Shown here: positions 46,675 to 55,419 of the stretch, in pieces
Position numbering within the stretch: position 1 is the first letter of the stretch
Layout of the letters: the number at the start of each line of letters is the position of its first letter
Origin: Muricauda sp. SCSIO 65647
GTDB taxonomy: Bacteria > Bacteroidota > Bacteroidia > Flavobacteriales > Flavobacteriaceae
Direction of reading: 5' to 3'
Length of the DNA: 64,000 nucleotides
NCBI RefSeq assembly: GCF_021534965.1
Contig: NZ_CP091037.1
Span: forward strand, 3,727,501-3,791,500
Position numbers and translations under genes: made by a program
Notes under the pieces: generated by a model
What the model was told of the DNA's origin: nothing
What the model saw: only the letters and a program-made list of their open reading frames with translations
Database searches by the model: none

Positions 46675-47271
46675 ATGTCAACCAAAGCCGAACGTACCAC
46701 CGCCTATATCATTGAGACTGTCGCCCCCATTTTCAACAAATTTGGATATGTGGGTACCAGTATGAGCGATTTGACCGAAGCCACTGGCTTGACCAAGGGC
46801 GCCATTTATGGAAACTTTGAAAACAAAGAGGCTTTGGCCCTCTCTGCTTTTGAATATAACCGAAATCAACTACTGGAGACCATTGATGAGAAATTGTCAG
46901 TTGAGGGTTCATCCATGAAAAAAGTATTTTCCCTGATCAGCTTTTATCGGCAATATGATGTTTTCGCACTGCCCATGGGAGGGTGTCCGATCTTAAATGT
47001 TGGGGTCGATGCACAACACAACAACAAGCTTCTGATTGCCGCGGTGGTAGAAACCATAAAAGAAATAGAGGGTAAGATTGCATTGGTGCTTGAGAATGGT
47101 GTCAACAGCAGAGAACTGCATCTTCCCGTGACACCCTTACAATTTGCCAAACAGCTCTATACCATGCTTCAAGGTGCTGTTGCCATGTCTACCATGACCC
47201 GAGACCGAAAATATCTGATGAATACCTGTGCCTATCTTGAGCAGTTGGTGATGCAAGAAATCAAAAAGTAG
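46675..47271 (+). CDS. TetR-family transcriptional regulator
   Basis: A 198-residue regulator. The N-terminal HTH is clear: IIETVAPIFNKFGYVGTSMS, then DLTEATGLTKGAIYGNFENK. The C-terminal ligand domain is all-helical and contains ALPMGGCPILNVGVDAQHNN. It lies 89 bases after the dipeptidase gene on the same strand, with an A+T-rich inverted repeat in between. It may regulate itself or the D-amino-acid operon; neither is shown. It ends four bases from the convergent PorP gene. Confidence 0.92.
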   Translation: MSTKAERTTAYIIETVAPIFNKFGYVGTSMSDLTEATGLTKGAIYGNFENKEALALSAFEYNRNQLLETIDEKLSVEGSSMKKVFSLISFYRQYDVFALPMGGCPILNVGVDAQHNNKLLIAAVVETIKEIEGKIALVLENGVNSRELHLPVTPLQFAKQLYTMLQGAVAMSTMTRDRKYLMNTCAYLEQLVMQEIKK

Positions 47272-47275
47272 TTTT

Positions 47276-49036
47276 TTAGCGTTTCACCCTGAAAATCCAA
47301 GTTTTATCCGGGTATTTGCCATAATACTTGCTATCTCTGGCTTTTCTGGCTTCTTCGATGGTATTGAAACGTTTCAGATAGACGTAATTATAGCCGTTTA
47401 GCTCCCTGTAGAATGATTTGGGCTCAAGTCCCTTTTCATTCAAGGTCTTCATGAAGTTTTCAAAGTACTTTTTGGTTCCGAACACATTGGCAATAAGATA
47501 GAACCCCGGTTGAAGTCCGTCTGCAGTCAGTACTTCCTCATATTTTTCACCTGGTTTTATTTCAACCTTTTCTTCACTGATTTTAGCAATACTGTCTTTT
47601 TTGCGTTGGTCAGCCAATAATTGCCGTTCTAGCCTTTGGGCGGTAGCGATTGAATCTTGCGCTCTTTTCAATTGTGCTGCTGCTAAATCGGCTTTTGCAA
47701 TGGAGTCTTGTTCCATCCTCAACCTCTTGGCAGCCTCTTCTACCCGTACGATGGAATCACTGATCTTTTTGGCCCGTTCGACCATGGCAATCGAATCTTG
47801 CTCCCTTTTCAATTGTGCGGCCACCAAATTGGCCTTCGCAATGGAGTCTTGTGCTATCCTCAACCTCTTGGCGGCCTCTTCTGCCCGTACGATGGAGTCA
47901 TTGATCTTTTTGGCCCGTTCGACAATGGCAATCGAATCTTGAACCTTTCTATTGTACTCTGCCCTAGCAATCGAATCTTGAATTTGTTGCGCTCTGGCCA
48001 ACTCGGCTTCCCGTTGTCTCAGTTTTTCATCCTCAGCACCAGTGTCAAGAACCTCTTGCTGTTCATCTTTCTGTGGTTTTGTCTCGTCTGCCACCAAGTC
48101 TTCCTCTTCAACTTCTACCACTTCTCTTCTAGAATTGGCATTACCAAAATGATAAGATGCCACTAATTCAAAAGTGGAATTCTCGTCGCTCAATGCAGAA
48201 TCAGTGGCGAACTCGAACAAACCGCCGATAGAAAACTTTTTGAAAAGGGTCACCCCTGCCCCACCAGACAGACCATAAAAGCTGTTATAACCGCCCTGTG
48301 CCCAAAAAATGGAAGTCGCCAACAGGGCATTGATGCCGATCTGGGTATCGGCATCGGGCACCGACCGAAGATAGAGCATAGGTCTTACATACGATTCGCC
48401 CGCAGCAGCGAAAAGCTGAACTGGCAAATCATAGCTCAACAATCCTGAAAAAATAGTACCTGTACTCTCCCTATCATTGTTGCTCAAATTAACTTCCAAG
48501 GCATTTTCTAAAGCCATGGCAATGGCAAAATCTCCTGATTGCAGACGCACGCCCGGTGTCATTTGCAAAACAAAACTATCAGAGGTTTCCAATTGGGGCA
48601 GGTCGAGCTCATCATCTGACAAAAAACGATCATCGGCCAATTCTTGTTGAAAAGCCAATACATTGGCCCCTACGGTAAGTCTGGTACCATTGCCCACATC
48701 AAACGAATGGGCATAATTGCCAATACCACCGGTATTCAAAAAAATACCTGTATTATGCTGTAAAAATCCAATGCCAAAAGTAGATTCGGGTGTAATCGCC
48801 CCTGAATAATCAAAAAAAAGTGTCGTGGGGTTGCCATCTATGGTCTGCCATTGCCAGCGTGTCCAAGTAGAAAGAGCATTCGGATTGTTCCAATCCAATG
48901 AAAAAGTCGGATTGAACAAACTGGCGTTGAACCTGGTCAAATTGTGCTGTCGCAAATCTTCGGGCAATGAGACCTCTTGGGCCACGATTGTTGCTGATAT
49001 ACAGAGTAACACGCAAAATCCGAAGACATTTCGCAT
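47276..49036 (-). CDS. PorP/SprF-type outer-membrane protein fused to a coiled coil and SPOR-like domain
   Basis: A 586-residue protein with a signal peptide (ending near IVAQ). Residues about 30-300 are a PorP/SprF-type beta-barrel: NLTRFNASLFNPTFSLDWNN, YGLSGGAGVTLFKKFSIGGL and LVASYHFGNAN. Residues 335-490 form a charged helical stalk built on repeated QDSIA/NDSIV units, with two 47-residue copies at 366-412 and 413-459. Residues about 508-586 resemble a SPOR peptidoglycan-binding fold (GFYLIANVFGTKKYFENFMK to KTWIFRVKR). The PorP family serves type IX secretion and gliding; the fusion would link a barrel to the cell wall. Confidence 0.85.
   Translation of the reverse strand: MRNVFGFCVLLCISATIVAQEVSLPEDLRQHNLTRFNASLFNPTFSLDWNNPNALSTWTRWQWQTIDGNPTTLFFDYSGAITPESTFGIGFLQHNTGIFLNTGGIGNYAHSFDVGNGTRLTVGANVLAFQQELADDRFLSDDELDLPQLETSDSFVLQMTPGVRLQSGDFAIAMALENALEVNLSNNDRESTGTIFSGLLSYDLPVQLFAAAGESYVRPMLYLRSVPDADTQIGINALLATSIFWAQGGYNSFYGLSGGAGVTLFKKFSIGGLFEFATDSALSDENSTFELVASYHFGNANSRREVVEVEEEDLVADETKPQKDEQQEVLDTGAEDEKLRQREAELARAQQIQDSIARAEYNRKVQDSIAIVERAKKINDSIVRAEEAAKRLRIAQDSIAKANLVAAQLKREQDSIAMVERAKKISDSIVRVEEAAKRLRMEQDSIAKADLAAAQLKRAQDSIATAQRLERQLLADQRKKDSIAKISEEKVEIKPGEKYEEVLTADGLQPGFYLIANVFGTKKYFENFMKTLNEKGLEPKSFYRELNGYNYVYLKRFNTIEEARKARDSKYYGKYPDKTWIFRVKR
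47660..47941 (-). repeat. Two tandem 141-base intragenic repeats
   Basis: Units 47801-47941 and 47660-47800 encode two near-identical 47-residue blocks starting QDSIAIVERAKKINDSIVRA and QDSIAMVERAKKISDSIVRV. A partial third start (QDSIATAQ) follows. The DNA of the two units is clearly alike, so this is a fairly recent duplication. Confidence 0.85.
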
Positions 49037-49091
49037 AAGAATGTGAAAATTAATACTATTTTTAACTAAATCTTAAAGTAGGAAAACGGAC

Positions 49092-49643
49092 ATGACAAGT
49101 ACCATAAAACTAAAAAATTTATTTAAGGTTTTTATTTTTTCTTTCTCATTTCTTCTATTTTTTTCGTGCAAGGATTCCGCTGACAAGAGAAACCTCAATA
49201 CAGAACCCGTCATCACCACTTTCTATTTGATAAGGCATGCTGAAAAAGATAGGGAAGACCCAAATAACCCAGATCCTGAACTCAACCAAGATGGATTGAC
49301 CAGGGCCCTAAAATGGGCCGAAGTCTTTAACCCTATAATGCTTGATGCCATTTATTCGACCAACTATGAGAGAACCTCAATGACCGCTGCACCTACTTCG
49401 GTAAAGAAAGATATCAATATTCAATACCATGACCCCAGTACCTTGGATATCGAGGAGTTCAAATTACAAAACCAAGGGTTGAATGTATTGATCGTGGGCC
49501 ACAGCAATACCACGCCGATGTTGGTCAACCGGTTATTGGGCATCGAAAAGTACAATCAGATGGATGACGCCGATAACAGTAGTATGTATATCGTGAGAAT
49601 CATCGATGGCGAGGCCACTGATATCTTATTGAATATGCACTAA
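49092..49643 (+). CDS. Histidine-phosphatase-family lipoprotein
   Basis: A 183-residue protein with lipobox FFSC (Cys26). The histidine phosphatase core shows the catalytic FYLIRHAEKDRED (Arg-His), a second Arg in STNYERTSMTAAP and the late His in VLIVGHSNTTPMLVNRLLG. It belongs to the small phosphoglycerate mutase-like/SixA group, here exported and lipid-anchored. Substrate unknown. Its stop overlaps that of the convergent DUF6503-like gene by four bases. A partial TTAAC-N6-TTAAA lies at 49072-49087, just before the ATG. Confidence 0.85.
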   Translation: MTSTIKLKNLFKVFIFSFSFLLFFSCKDSADKRNLNTEPVITTFYLIRHAEKDREDPNNPDPELNQDGLTRALKWAEVFNPIMLDAIYSTNYERTSMTAAPTSVKKDINIQYHDPSTLDIEEFKLQNQGLNVLIVGHSNTTPMLVNRLLGIEKYNQMDDADNSSMYIVRIIDGEATDILLNMH

Positions 49644-50383
49644 TCAATTTTAGTGGCCTTGACATCTTTAAGTTCAATTTTCGAAAGCAGTTCAAGCGCC
49701 CCTGACAAAAACAGGCTGTCGATTTTATAGATATCTGCAGTTTTCTCTTTGGGCTTGTAATTATTGTAATCGACAAATCGAATACCGTTTACATAACGTT
49801 CGTTGAAGGCTTCCCGAAATCTGATGCCCCCGCCATTGACATGAAACTCGTAGGCTAAATAGTCGGGCTTAAAGGTTTCTTTGTCAAACCAGTAGATATA
49901 GATATCTTCAAAATCATCGCCCCCATTTTCCCTATCAAAGGTAATCTGTACTTTGTAATAGTCTTTTTCTTTTAAGGTGGACTCGCCCAACAGTTTCTTA
50001 TTGACCGCCTTATCATTCAAACCATACGGAAGCCTCACGAAATAATGCACTGAGTTTACAGAATTGGCATAGCGGTTCGCCACGCTATCGGGCAGTTGAA
50101 TCAAACTATCGTTGAAAAATCGCTGTAACTTTCCTTTAGCCAACACATCGGTGATCGTTACAGAGTCCGTTTCAAAAATTCGCTTAAGCACTTTTTTGCC
50201 CTCGTTTTGGCCAGATACGTAAGCCTTGTCCCTAAAAACAAAAAAAACGTCATGGGAATCGAACAATTTTCCTCCTGATGCTTCTATTGATTTATCGATG
50301 ATTTGCTGTGCGTTCAGCCTTTCTTTTGTGGCATCATGGCAAGAAACAAAAAACAAAAGTGTTGCAATGGCAAGATATTTCAT
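49640..50383 (-). CDS. DUF6503-like lipoprotein
   Basis: A 247-residue protein with lipobox FVSC (Cys15). The mature part opens [20 protein letters not shown] and continues as long beta strands: [40 protein letters not shown] and [20 protein letters not shown]. This LolA/LppX-like beta layout is what I know as DUF6503; older databases gave such proteins the misleading name deoxyribose-phosphate aldolase. Role unknown, plausibly a lipid-binding envelope protein. Confidence 0.7.
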   Translation of the reverse strand: MKYLAIATLLFFVSCHDATKERLNAQQIIDKSIEASGGKLFDSHDVFFVFRDKAYVSGQNEGKKVLKRIFETDSVTITDVLAKGKLQRFFNDSLIQLPDSVANRYANSVNSVHYFVRLPYGLNDKAVNKKLLGESTLKEKDYYKVQITFDRENGGDDFEDIYIYWFDKETFKPDYLAYEFHVNGGGIRFREAFNERYVNGIRFVDYNNYKPKEKTADIYKIDSLFLSGALELLSKIELKDVKATKID

Positions 50384-50438
50384 TTGATTGTTTTATACAG
50401 GGAGTTCGTAAAAAACCCCAAAACATTACAAATCTGTT

Positions 50439-50446
50439 TATTTTTG
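50439..50446 (+). promoter_or_regulatory. -7 element (TATTTTTG) just before smpB
   Basis: Exact TAnnTTTG match only six bases before the smpB ATG, which would give a leaderless or nearly leaderless transcript. No TTG at -33. Confidence 0.35.
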
Positions 50447-50452
50447 TGCCCC

Positions 50453-50914
50453 ATGCAGAAAAACATCAATATAAAGAACAAAAGGGCGCGTTTCGACTAC
50501 GAAATCCTTGACAAATATACAGCGGGTATCGTATTATCGGGCACAGAGATCAAATCGATTCGTCTGGGCAAGGCCTCTTTGTCTCAAAGTTTCTGTGAAT
50601 TCAATGATAAGGGCGAATTGTTCGTCATCAATATGCAGATCGATGAGTATAGCCATGGCACCCATTACAACCACCGGCCCAAAGCCGAGAGAAAACTCTT
50701 GCTCAACAAAGGGGAGCTCAAGAAATTACAAAAAGAAGTAACGACTTCTGGCCTTACCATCATACCCTTGAATCTTTTCATAAATGATAGAGGGTTGGCC
50801 AAAGTGAATATTGGGCTTGCACGCGGTAAAAAGCTTTATGACAAGCGTGAGACCATCAAGGAAAGGGAAAACAAACGAAACCTGTCGCGTATCAAGAAGA
50901 ACTACAACGGTTGA
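50453..50914 (+). CDS. smpB: SsrA-binding protein SmpB
   Basis: About 153 residues from the ATG at 50453; the open frame extends upstream but that leader is unrelated to SmpB. The protein reads [60 protein letters not shown] and [20 protein letters not shown], all SmpB hallmarks. It binds tmRNA and is needed for rescue of stalled ribosomes. The gene for tmRNA was not seen in this window. It ends two bases from the convergent pcm. Confidence 0.97.
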   Translation: MQKNINIKNKRARFDYEILDKYTAGIVLSGTEIKSIRLGKASLSQSFCEFNDKGELFVINMQIDEYSHGTHYNHRPKAERKLLLNKGELKKLQKEVTTSGLTIIPLNLFINDRGLAKVNIGLARGKKLYDKRETIKERENKRNLSRIKKNYNG

Positions 50915-50916
50915 TT

Positions 50917-51558
50917 TTAGTTTTTATCTTCAAGAAGTGGAACAAAACGAAAGGCGCCCAATTCTTTTTTCTCGAACTTTTTTTCAGATTTGCGTTCAAA
51001 GAGCACCATGGTCTGTTCTTCCACACCAACGGGTATGACCAACCTACCCCCTACTTTCAACTGTGATAGCAATGTCTTTGGCACCTTGGGTGCACCTGCC
51101 GTTACTATTATTCCATCAAAAGGAGCATCTTCGGGCAAACCTTTATACCCATCGCCAAAAACCAGTTTTTTAGGCCTGTAGCCCATTTTCTCGAAAAAGA
51201 GCTTCGTCTTTTTAAATAGTTCTTGTTGGCGTTCAATGGTGTACACTTTCGCGTTTAGTTTCAATAAAACGGCTGTCTGGTAACCGCTACCCGTGCCAAT
51301 TTCAAGAATTTTGTTCCCTGGCCTTACCTGCAGAAGCTCTGTTTGATAGGCTACGGTATAGGGTTGCGAAATAGTTTGGTCAGCACCGATCGGGAATGCC
51401 TTATCTTGATAGGCATGGTCTTCAAAACCACTATCTAAAAAAAGGTGTCGGGGCACGGTTTTGATGGCCTCCAAGACTTTTTGATCTTTAATGCCCTTGC
51501 TGGCCACCACTTCGGCCAACTGGTTGCGCATGCCCTTATGCTTATGTGTGTCTCTCAC
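50917..51558 (-). CDS. pcm: Protein-L-isoaspartate O-methyltransferase
   Basis: A 213-residue SAM-dependent enzyme that repairs isoaspartyl residues. The motifs are VPRHLFLDSGFEDHAYQDKA, IGADQTISQPYTVAYQTELL (substrate-side motif), KILEIGTGSGYQTAVLL (SAM motif I) and FDGIIVTAGAPKVPKTLL. Length is normal. The C-terminus is Lys-rich (SEKKFEKKELGAFRFVPLL). It is divergent from the long operon beginning at 51663. Confidence 0.96.
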   Translation of the reverse strand: MRDTHKHKGMRNQLAEVVASKGIKDQKVLEAIKTVPRHLFLDSGFEDHAYQDKAFPIGADQTISQPYTVAYQTELLQVRPGNKILEIGTGSGYQTAVLLKLNAKVYTIERQQELFKKTKLFFEKMGYRPKKLVFGDGYKGLPEDAPFDGIIVTAGAPKVPKTLLSQLKVGGRLVIPVGVEEQTMVLFERKSEKKFEKKELGAFRFVPLLEDKN

Positions 51559-51639
51559 TTTGTTGGTTTGGTCAAGCGAATTTAAAAAGTTCTGTTAGAA
51601 CTTTGACACCCATGGTTTCGATTTAAGTGTATAGATATG

Positions 51640-51647
51640 TATTTTTG
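51640..51647 (+). promoter_or_regulatory. -7 element (TATTTTTG) of the Gfo/Idh to gntK operon
   Basis: Exact TAnnTTTG match, 15 bases before the ATG at 51663. It makes the more upstream starts (51627, 51654) unlikely. The -33 region has no clear TTG. Confidence 0.45.
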
Positions 51648-51662
51648 ACGAAAATGGATATT

Positions 51663-52631
51663 ATGCTGAAAGCAGGTGTGCTCGGCGCGGGCCATTTAGG
51701 AAAAATACATCTTCGTTTGCTCAACGAGTCGCAGCACTATGAATTGGTAGGTTTTTACGACCCTGACGAGATCAATGCCAAAAAAGTGGCCGATGAATTT
51801 GGGTACAAACATTTTGACAACATCAATGCTCTCATCGATGCCGTTGATATGGTAGATATCGTCACCCCGACCCTTTCGCATTATGACTGTGCGAAAAAAG
51901 CCATTGAAAAAGGCAAGCACATCTTCATTGAAAAACCGGTGACCAATACGCTTGAAGAAGCCGAAGAGCTCATCAAACTCAAAAATAAAAAGGGCATTAA
52001 GGCCCAGGTCGGGCATGTCGAAAGGTTCAATCCGGCCTTTTTGGCCGTAAAAGATGAGATTGCAGATCCTATGTTCATCGAGACGCACCGTTTGGCAGAG
52101 TTCAACCCCAGGGGCACCGATGTGCCCGTGGTACTCGATTTGATGATACATGACATCGATGCCATTTTGAGCGTGGTCAATGCCGATGTAAAAGAAATCA
52201 ATGCCAGTGGGGTATCGGTGATCAGTGACTCGCCCGATATAGCCAACGCCCGTATTGCCTTTGAAAATGGCTGCGTGGCCAATCTTACCGCTAGCCGCAT
52301 TTCGTTGAAGAACATGCGCAAGTCTAGGTTCTTTCAACGAGATGCCTACATTTCCGTAGACTTTTTGGAGAAGAAAGTAGAGGTCGTCAAAATGAAGGAT
52401 GCCCCTGAAAACCCAGGTGATTTTGACATGATCCTGCAAAATGCCGAAGGCGAGAAAAAACAGATATATTTTGAGAATCCTGATATACGGCCCAATAATG
52501 CCATTATGCAAGAGCTCGAAACCTTCGCGGTGGCCATACAAGACAATACGGAACCCATCGTGACTTTAGAGCAAGGCGCCAATGCACTTCGTGTGGCGTT
52601 ACAGGTAATCAACTCATTCAACAGAGAATAA
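51663..52631 (+). CDS. Gfo/Idh/MocA-family oxidoreductase
   Basis: About 322 residues from the ATG at 51663, chosen because a -7 element covers the earlier ATGs. The Rossmann domain opens LKAGVLGAGHLGKIHLRLLN and includes GKHIFIEKPVTNTLEEAEEL with the catalytic Lys of EKP. The C-terminal alpha/beta domain has GHVERFNPAFLAVKDE and DLMIHDIDAILSVVNADVKE. Members oxidise sugars or related compounds with NAD(P); the substrate is unknown. It overlaps the next gene by one base and begins an eight-gene operon. Confidence 0.92.
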   Translation: MLKAGVLGAGHLGKIHLRLLNESQHYELVGFYDPDEINAKKVADEFGYKHFDNINALIDAVDMVDIVTPTLSHYDCAKKAIEKGKHIFIEKPVTNTLEEAEELIKLKNKKGIKAQVGHVERFNPAFLAVKDEIADPMFIETHRLAEFNPRGTDVPVVLDLMIHDIDAILSVVNADVKEINASGVSVISDSPDIANARIAFENGCVANLTASRISLKNMRKSRFFQRDAYISVDFLEKKVEVVKMKDAPENPGDFDMILQNAEGEKKQIYFENPDIRPNNAIMQELETFAVAIQDNTEPIVTLEQGANALRVALQVINSFNRE

Positions 52632-53518
52632 TGAAAAACATTGCAGTCATCGGGGCAGGCACCATGGGCAACGGCATTGCCCATGTATTCGCCCAAAACG
52701 GCCATCAGGTAAACCTTATCGATATTTCTGAAGATTCCCTAGAAAAAGGTCTGGCCACCATCAATAAAAACTTAGACCGGATGTTGGCCAAGGAAGCCAT
52801 TTCTGAGGAAACCAAAAAGCTGACAATCCAGAACATATCAACCCATACGGTGCTGAATGATGGGGTCAAGAATGTAGATTTGGTCATCGAAGCCGCGACA
52901 GAGAACATTGAGATAAAACTTGGCATTTTCAGGGAACTGGATGCAATCTGTGCTGCGTCCACTATTTTGGCCACCAATACCTCTTCCATCTCTATCACAC
53001 AGATCGCCGCAGCTACGAAAAGGCCCGAAAAAGTCATTGGAATGCATTTTATGAATCCGGTGCCCATCATGAAATTGGTCGAGATCATCAGGGGCTACAG
53101 CACCTCAGATGAAGTGACCAAAACGATTATGGAACTTTCAAAAGAACTGGGGAAAACGCCCACTGAGGTGAATGACTACCCTGGTTTTGTGGCCAATCGA
53201 ATCTTGATGCCCATGATCAACGAAGCGATCGAGACATTGTACAACGGCGTAGCAGGTGTCAAAGAGATCGATACAGTGATGAAGTTGGGCATGGCCCACC
53301 CTATGGGACCTTTGCAATTGGCAGATTTCATCGGACTCGATGTTTGTCTCTCGATTTTGAATGTGATGTTCGAGGGGTTCAAAAATTCGAAATATGCCCC
53401 TTGCCCCCTTTTGGTCAATATGGTCATGGCCGACAAATTGGGCATAAAATCAGGAGAAGGCTTTTACGATTATTCTGAATCGCGAAAGGCAGAAAAAGTA
53501 GCACCCCAATTCAGCTAG
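52631..53518 (+). CDS. 3-hydroxyacyl-CoA (3-hydroxybutyryl-CoA) dehydrogenase
   Basis: A 295-residue enzyme. It has the NAD-binding site KNIAVIGAGTMGNGIAHVFA, catalytic region NTSSISITQIAA and KVIGMHFMNPVPIMKLVEII (active His), then DYPGFVANRILMPMINEAIE and GMAHPMGPLQLADFIGLDVC. Length and motifs fit stand-alone 3-hydroxybutyryl-CoA dehydrogenase of fatty-acid or butanoate metabolism. The start ATG overlaps the TAA of the previous gene (TAATG). Confidence 0.95.
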   Translation: MKNIAVIGAGTMGNGIAHVFAQNGHQVNLIDISEDSLEKGLATINKNLDRMLAKEAISEETKKLTIQNISTHTVLNDGVKNVDLVIEAATENIEIKLGIFRELDAICAASTILATNTSSISITQIAAATKRPEKVIGMHFMNPVPIMKLVEIIRGYSTSDEVTKTIMELSKELGKTPTEVNDYPGFVANRILMPMINEAIETLYNGVAGVKEIDTVMKLGMAHPMGPLQLADFIGLDVCLSILNVMFEGFKNSKYAPCPLLVNMVMADKLGIKSGEGFYDYSESRKAEKVAPQFS

Positions 53519-54754
53519 ATGGCCATCGTTAGACCTTTCAAGGCCATACGACCTGTGCGGGACAAAGCTCCCTTTGTGGCCTCTCGCTCATACGAAGAAT
53601 ATAGCGCCGATGAACTACGATCGGTAATGAGGTATAATCCCTTTTCGTTTTTGCATATCATCAATCCGGGATACAAATTCAATAAATCGATAAGGGGATC
53701 TGAACGGTTCAAATTGGTGCGCAACCGATATCTTGAGTTTTTGGAGAACAATATTTTCATAAAAGATGAATCGACCTGTTTCTACCTCTACCAGATCGGT
53801 AAGGAAAATTTCAAAAGTCTGGGCCTTTTCTGTGCCACCAGCGTGGTCGATTATCAAAAAGGTATTATCAAAAAGCATGAAGATACCATCCTTAAACGGG
53901 AAAAGCTCTTTGCAGATTACCTCGAAACCGTTGGTTTCAATGCTGAACCAGTGCTGATGACCTATCCTGACAATGAGACCATCTCTTCCATCTTAAAAAA
54001 AGAGATGCAGCAATTACCAGAATACGACTTCACCACTACAGATAAGATCAGCCATCGCCTTTGGAAAATCGATGACCGGAACACCATCGAGACCTTACAG
54101 GGAATTTTTTCTGAAATGGATAGTCTGTACATCGCTGACGGCCATCACAGAATTGCCTCATCTGCTCTTTTCGCCAAGAGAAAAAAGGCTAAAAATGAGG
54201 CACATACCGGCAAAGAAGCCTATAATTTTTTTATGAGCTACCTGATTCCCGAGTCGGAGATCAAGATTTATGAGTTCAACCGTATGGTGAAAGATTTGAA
54301 CGGACTTTCGAAAAAGGAGTTTTTGATACAGCTTGATGAACATTTTAGAATCGAAGAACATAAAGACAATCTTTACCGGCCTTCCAAGAAACATCATTTC
54401 AGTATGTACCTAGAGGGGGTGTTTTACTCTTTGTACTTAAGAAAGAGGCTATATCAGTTCACCGATGCCCTCAATAGGTTAGATACCCAAATTCTGTACA
54501 AGACCATACTAGAGCCCATTTTAGGCATTCAAGACTTGCGAAATGACAAACGTATCGCCTACGGATATGGCAAGTACAACCTCATCAAAATGAAAGATAG
54601 CATCGACAGGGGTGATTTTGCGGTAGGGTTCAGCCTTTTGCCCATAACCTTTCAAGAGATAAAGGATATTGCCGATGCAGGTTTGGTGATGCCCCCCAAA
54701 AGCACGTATATTGAACCCAAATTACGAAGTGGGTTGACGATTTATGAGCTTTGA
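53519..54754 (+). CDS. DUF1015 family protein
   Basis: A 411-residue cytoplasmic protein. It opens IVRPFKAIRPVRDKAPFVAS, then HIINPGYKFN, and carries the family motif SLYIADGHHRIASSALFAKR near the middle. DUF1015 proteins recur near amino-acid and serine-pathway genes and contain a possible kinase-like active site (the ADGHHR motif), but I know of no firm assignment for this form. The ATG follows the preceding TAG without a gap, and the PLP-homeostasis gene starts three bases after its stop. Confidence 0.9.
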   Translation: MAIVRPFKAIRPVRDKAPFVASRSYEEYSADELRSVMRYNPFSFLHIINPGYKFNKSIRGSERFKLVRNRYLEFLENNIFIKDESTCFYLYQIGKENFKSLGLFCATSVVDYQKGIIKKHEDTILKREKLFADYLETVGFNAEPVLMTYPDNETISSILKKEMQQLPEYDFTTTDKISHRLWKIDDRNTIETLQGIFSEMDSLYIADGHHRIASSALFAKRKKAKNEAHTGKEAYNFFMSYLIPESEIKIYEFNRMVKDLNGLSKKEFLIQLDEHFRIEEHKDNLYRPSKKHHFSMYLEGVFYSLYLRKRLYQFTDALNRLDTQILYKTILEPILGIQDLRNDKRIAYGYGKYNLIKMKDSIDRGDFAVGFSLLPITFQEIKDIADAGLVMPPKSTYIEPKLRSGLTIYEL

Positions 54755-54757
54755 ACA

Positions 54758-55414
54758 ATGTCGATAAAAGCAAATATTCTACACATCAAAAATAGTTTGT
54801 CAGATCATGCGGCCCTGGTCGCGGTCACAAAGACAAAATCAACCGTAGAAATTCTCGAGGCCTACGATACCGGGCATCGTGTTTTTGGTGAAAACCGAAT
54901 TCAGGAAATGACCGAAAAATGGAAAGCCTTGCCAAAAGACATCGAATGGCATATGATCGGCCACGTACAACGCAACAAGGTAAAATACATGGCTGAATAC
55001 GTGTCATTGGTACATGGGGTCGACAGTTTCAGGTTGTTGAAGGAGATTGACAAACAGGCCAAGAAATATGACCGTGTGATTGCTTGCTTGTTTCAGATGC
55101 ACATTGCTGAAGAAGATACCAAGTTCGGACTTGATGAGGAAGAGCTCCATGAAATTTTATCTTCGGCAGAATTCAAATCCCTTGAAAATGTCAACATCAA
55201 GGGACTAATGGGGATGGCCACCTTTACCAACGATGAGAACCAAGTCAGAAAAGAATTCCGATATTTAAAAACTATTTTCGACAACGTAAAAGAGCGACTT
55301 ACCGATTGTACCATTCTATCGATGGGCATGAGCGGTGATTACAAAATCGCCATTGAAGAGGGCAGCAATATGGTGCGCATCGGAAGTAGTATTTTTGGGA
55401 CCAGAAACTATTAG
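54758..55414 (+). CDS. YggS-family pyridoxal-phosphate homeostasis protein
   Basis: A 218-residue PLP-binding barrel without catalytic domain 2. PLP Lys lies in AALVAVTKTKSTVEILEAYD; FGENRIQEMTEKW, EWHMIGHVQRNKVKYMAEYV and LSMGMSGDYKIAIEEGSNMV, then RIGSSIFGTRNY, are the family signatures. It buffers PLP in the cytoplasm and affects amino-acid balance. It is cotranscribed with its neighbours. Confidence 0.96.
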   Translation: MSIKANILHIKNSLSDHAALVAVTKTKSTVEILEAYDTGHRVFGENRIQEMTEKWKALPKDIEWHMIGHVQRNKVKYMAEYVSLVHGVDSFRLLKEIDKQAKKYDRVIACLFQMHIAEEDTKFGLDEEELHEILSSAEFKSLENVNIKGLMGMATFTNDENQVRKEFRYLKTIFDNVKERLTDCTILSMGMSGDYKIAIEEGSNMVRIGSSIFGTRNY

Positions 55415-55419
55415 ACCGT

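Noticed and set aside
51696-52541. 281-codon open frame antisense to the Gfo/Idh gene
   Set aside because: Mirror frame of a well-supported Rossmann-fold enzyme; no independent start signal or family.
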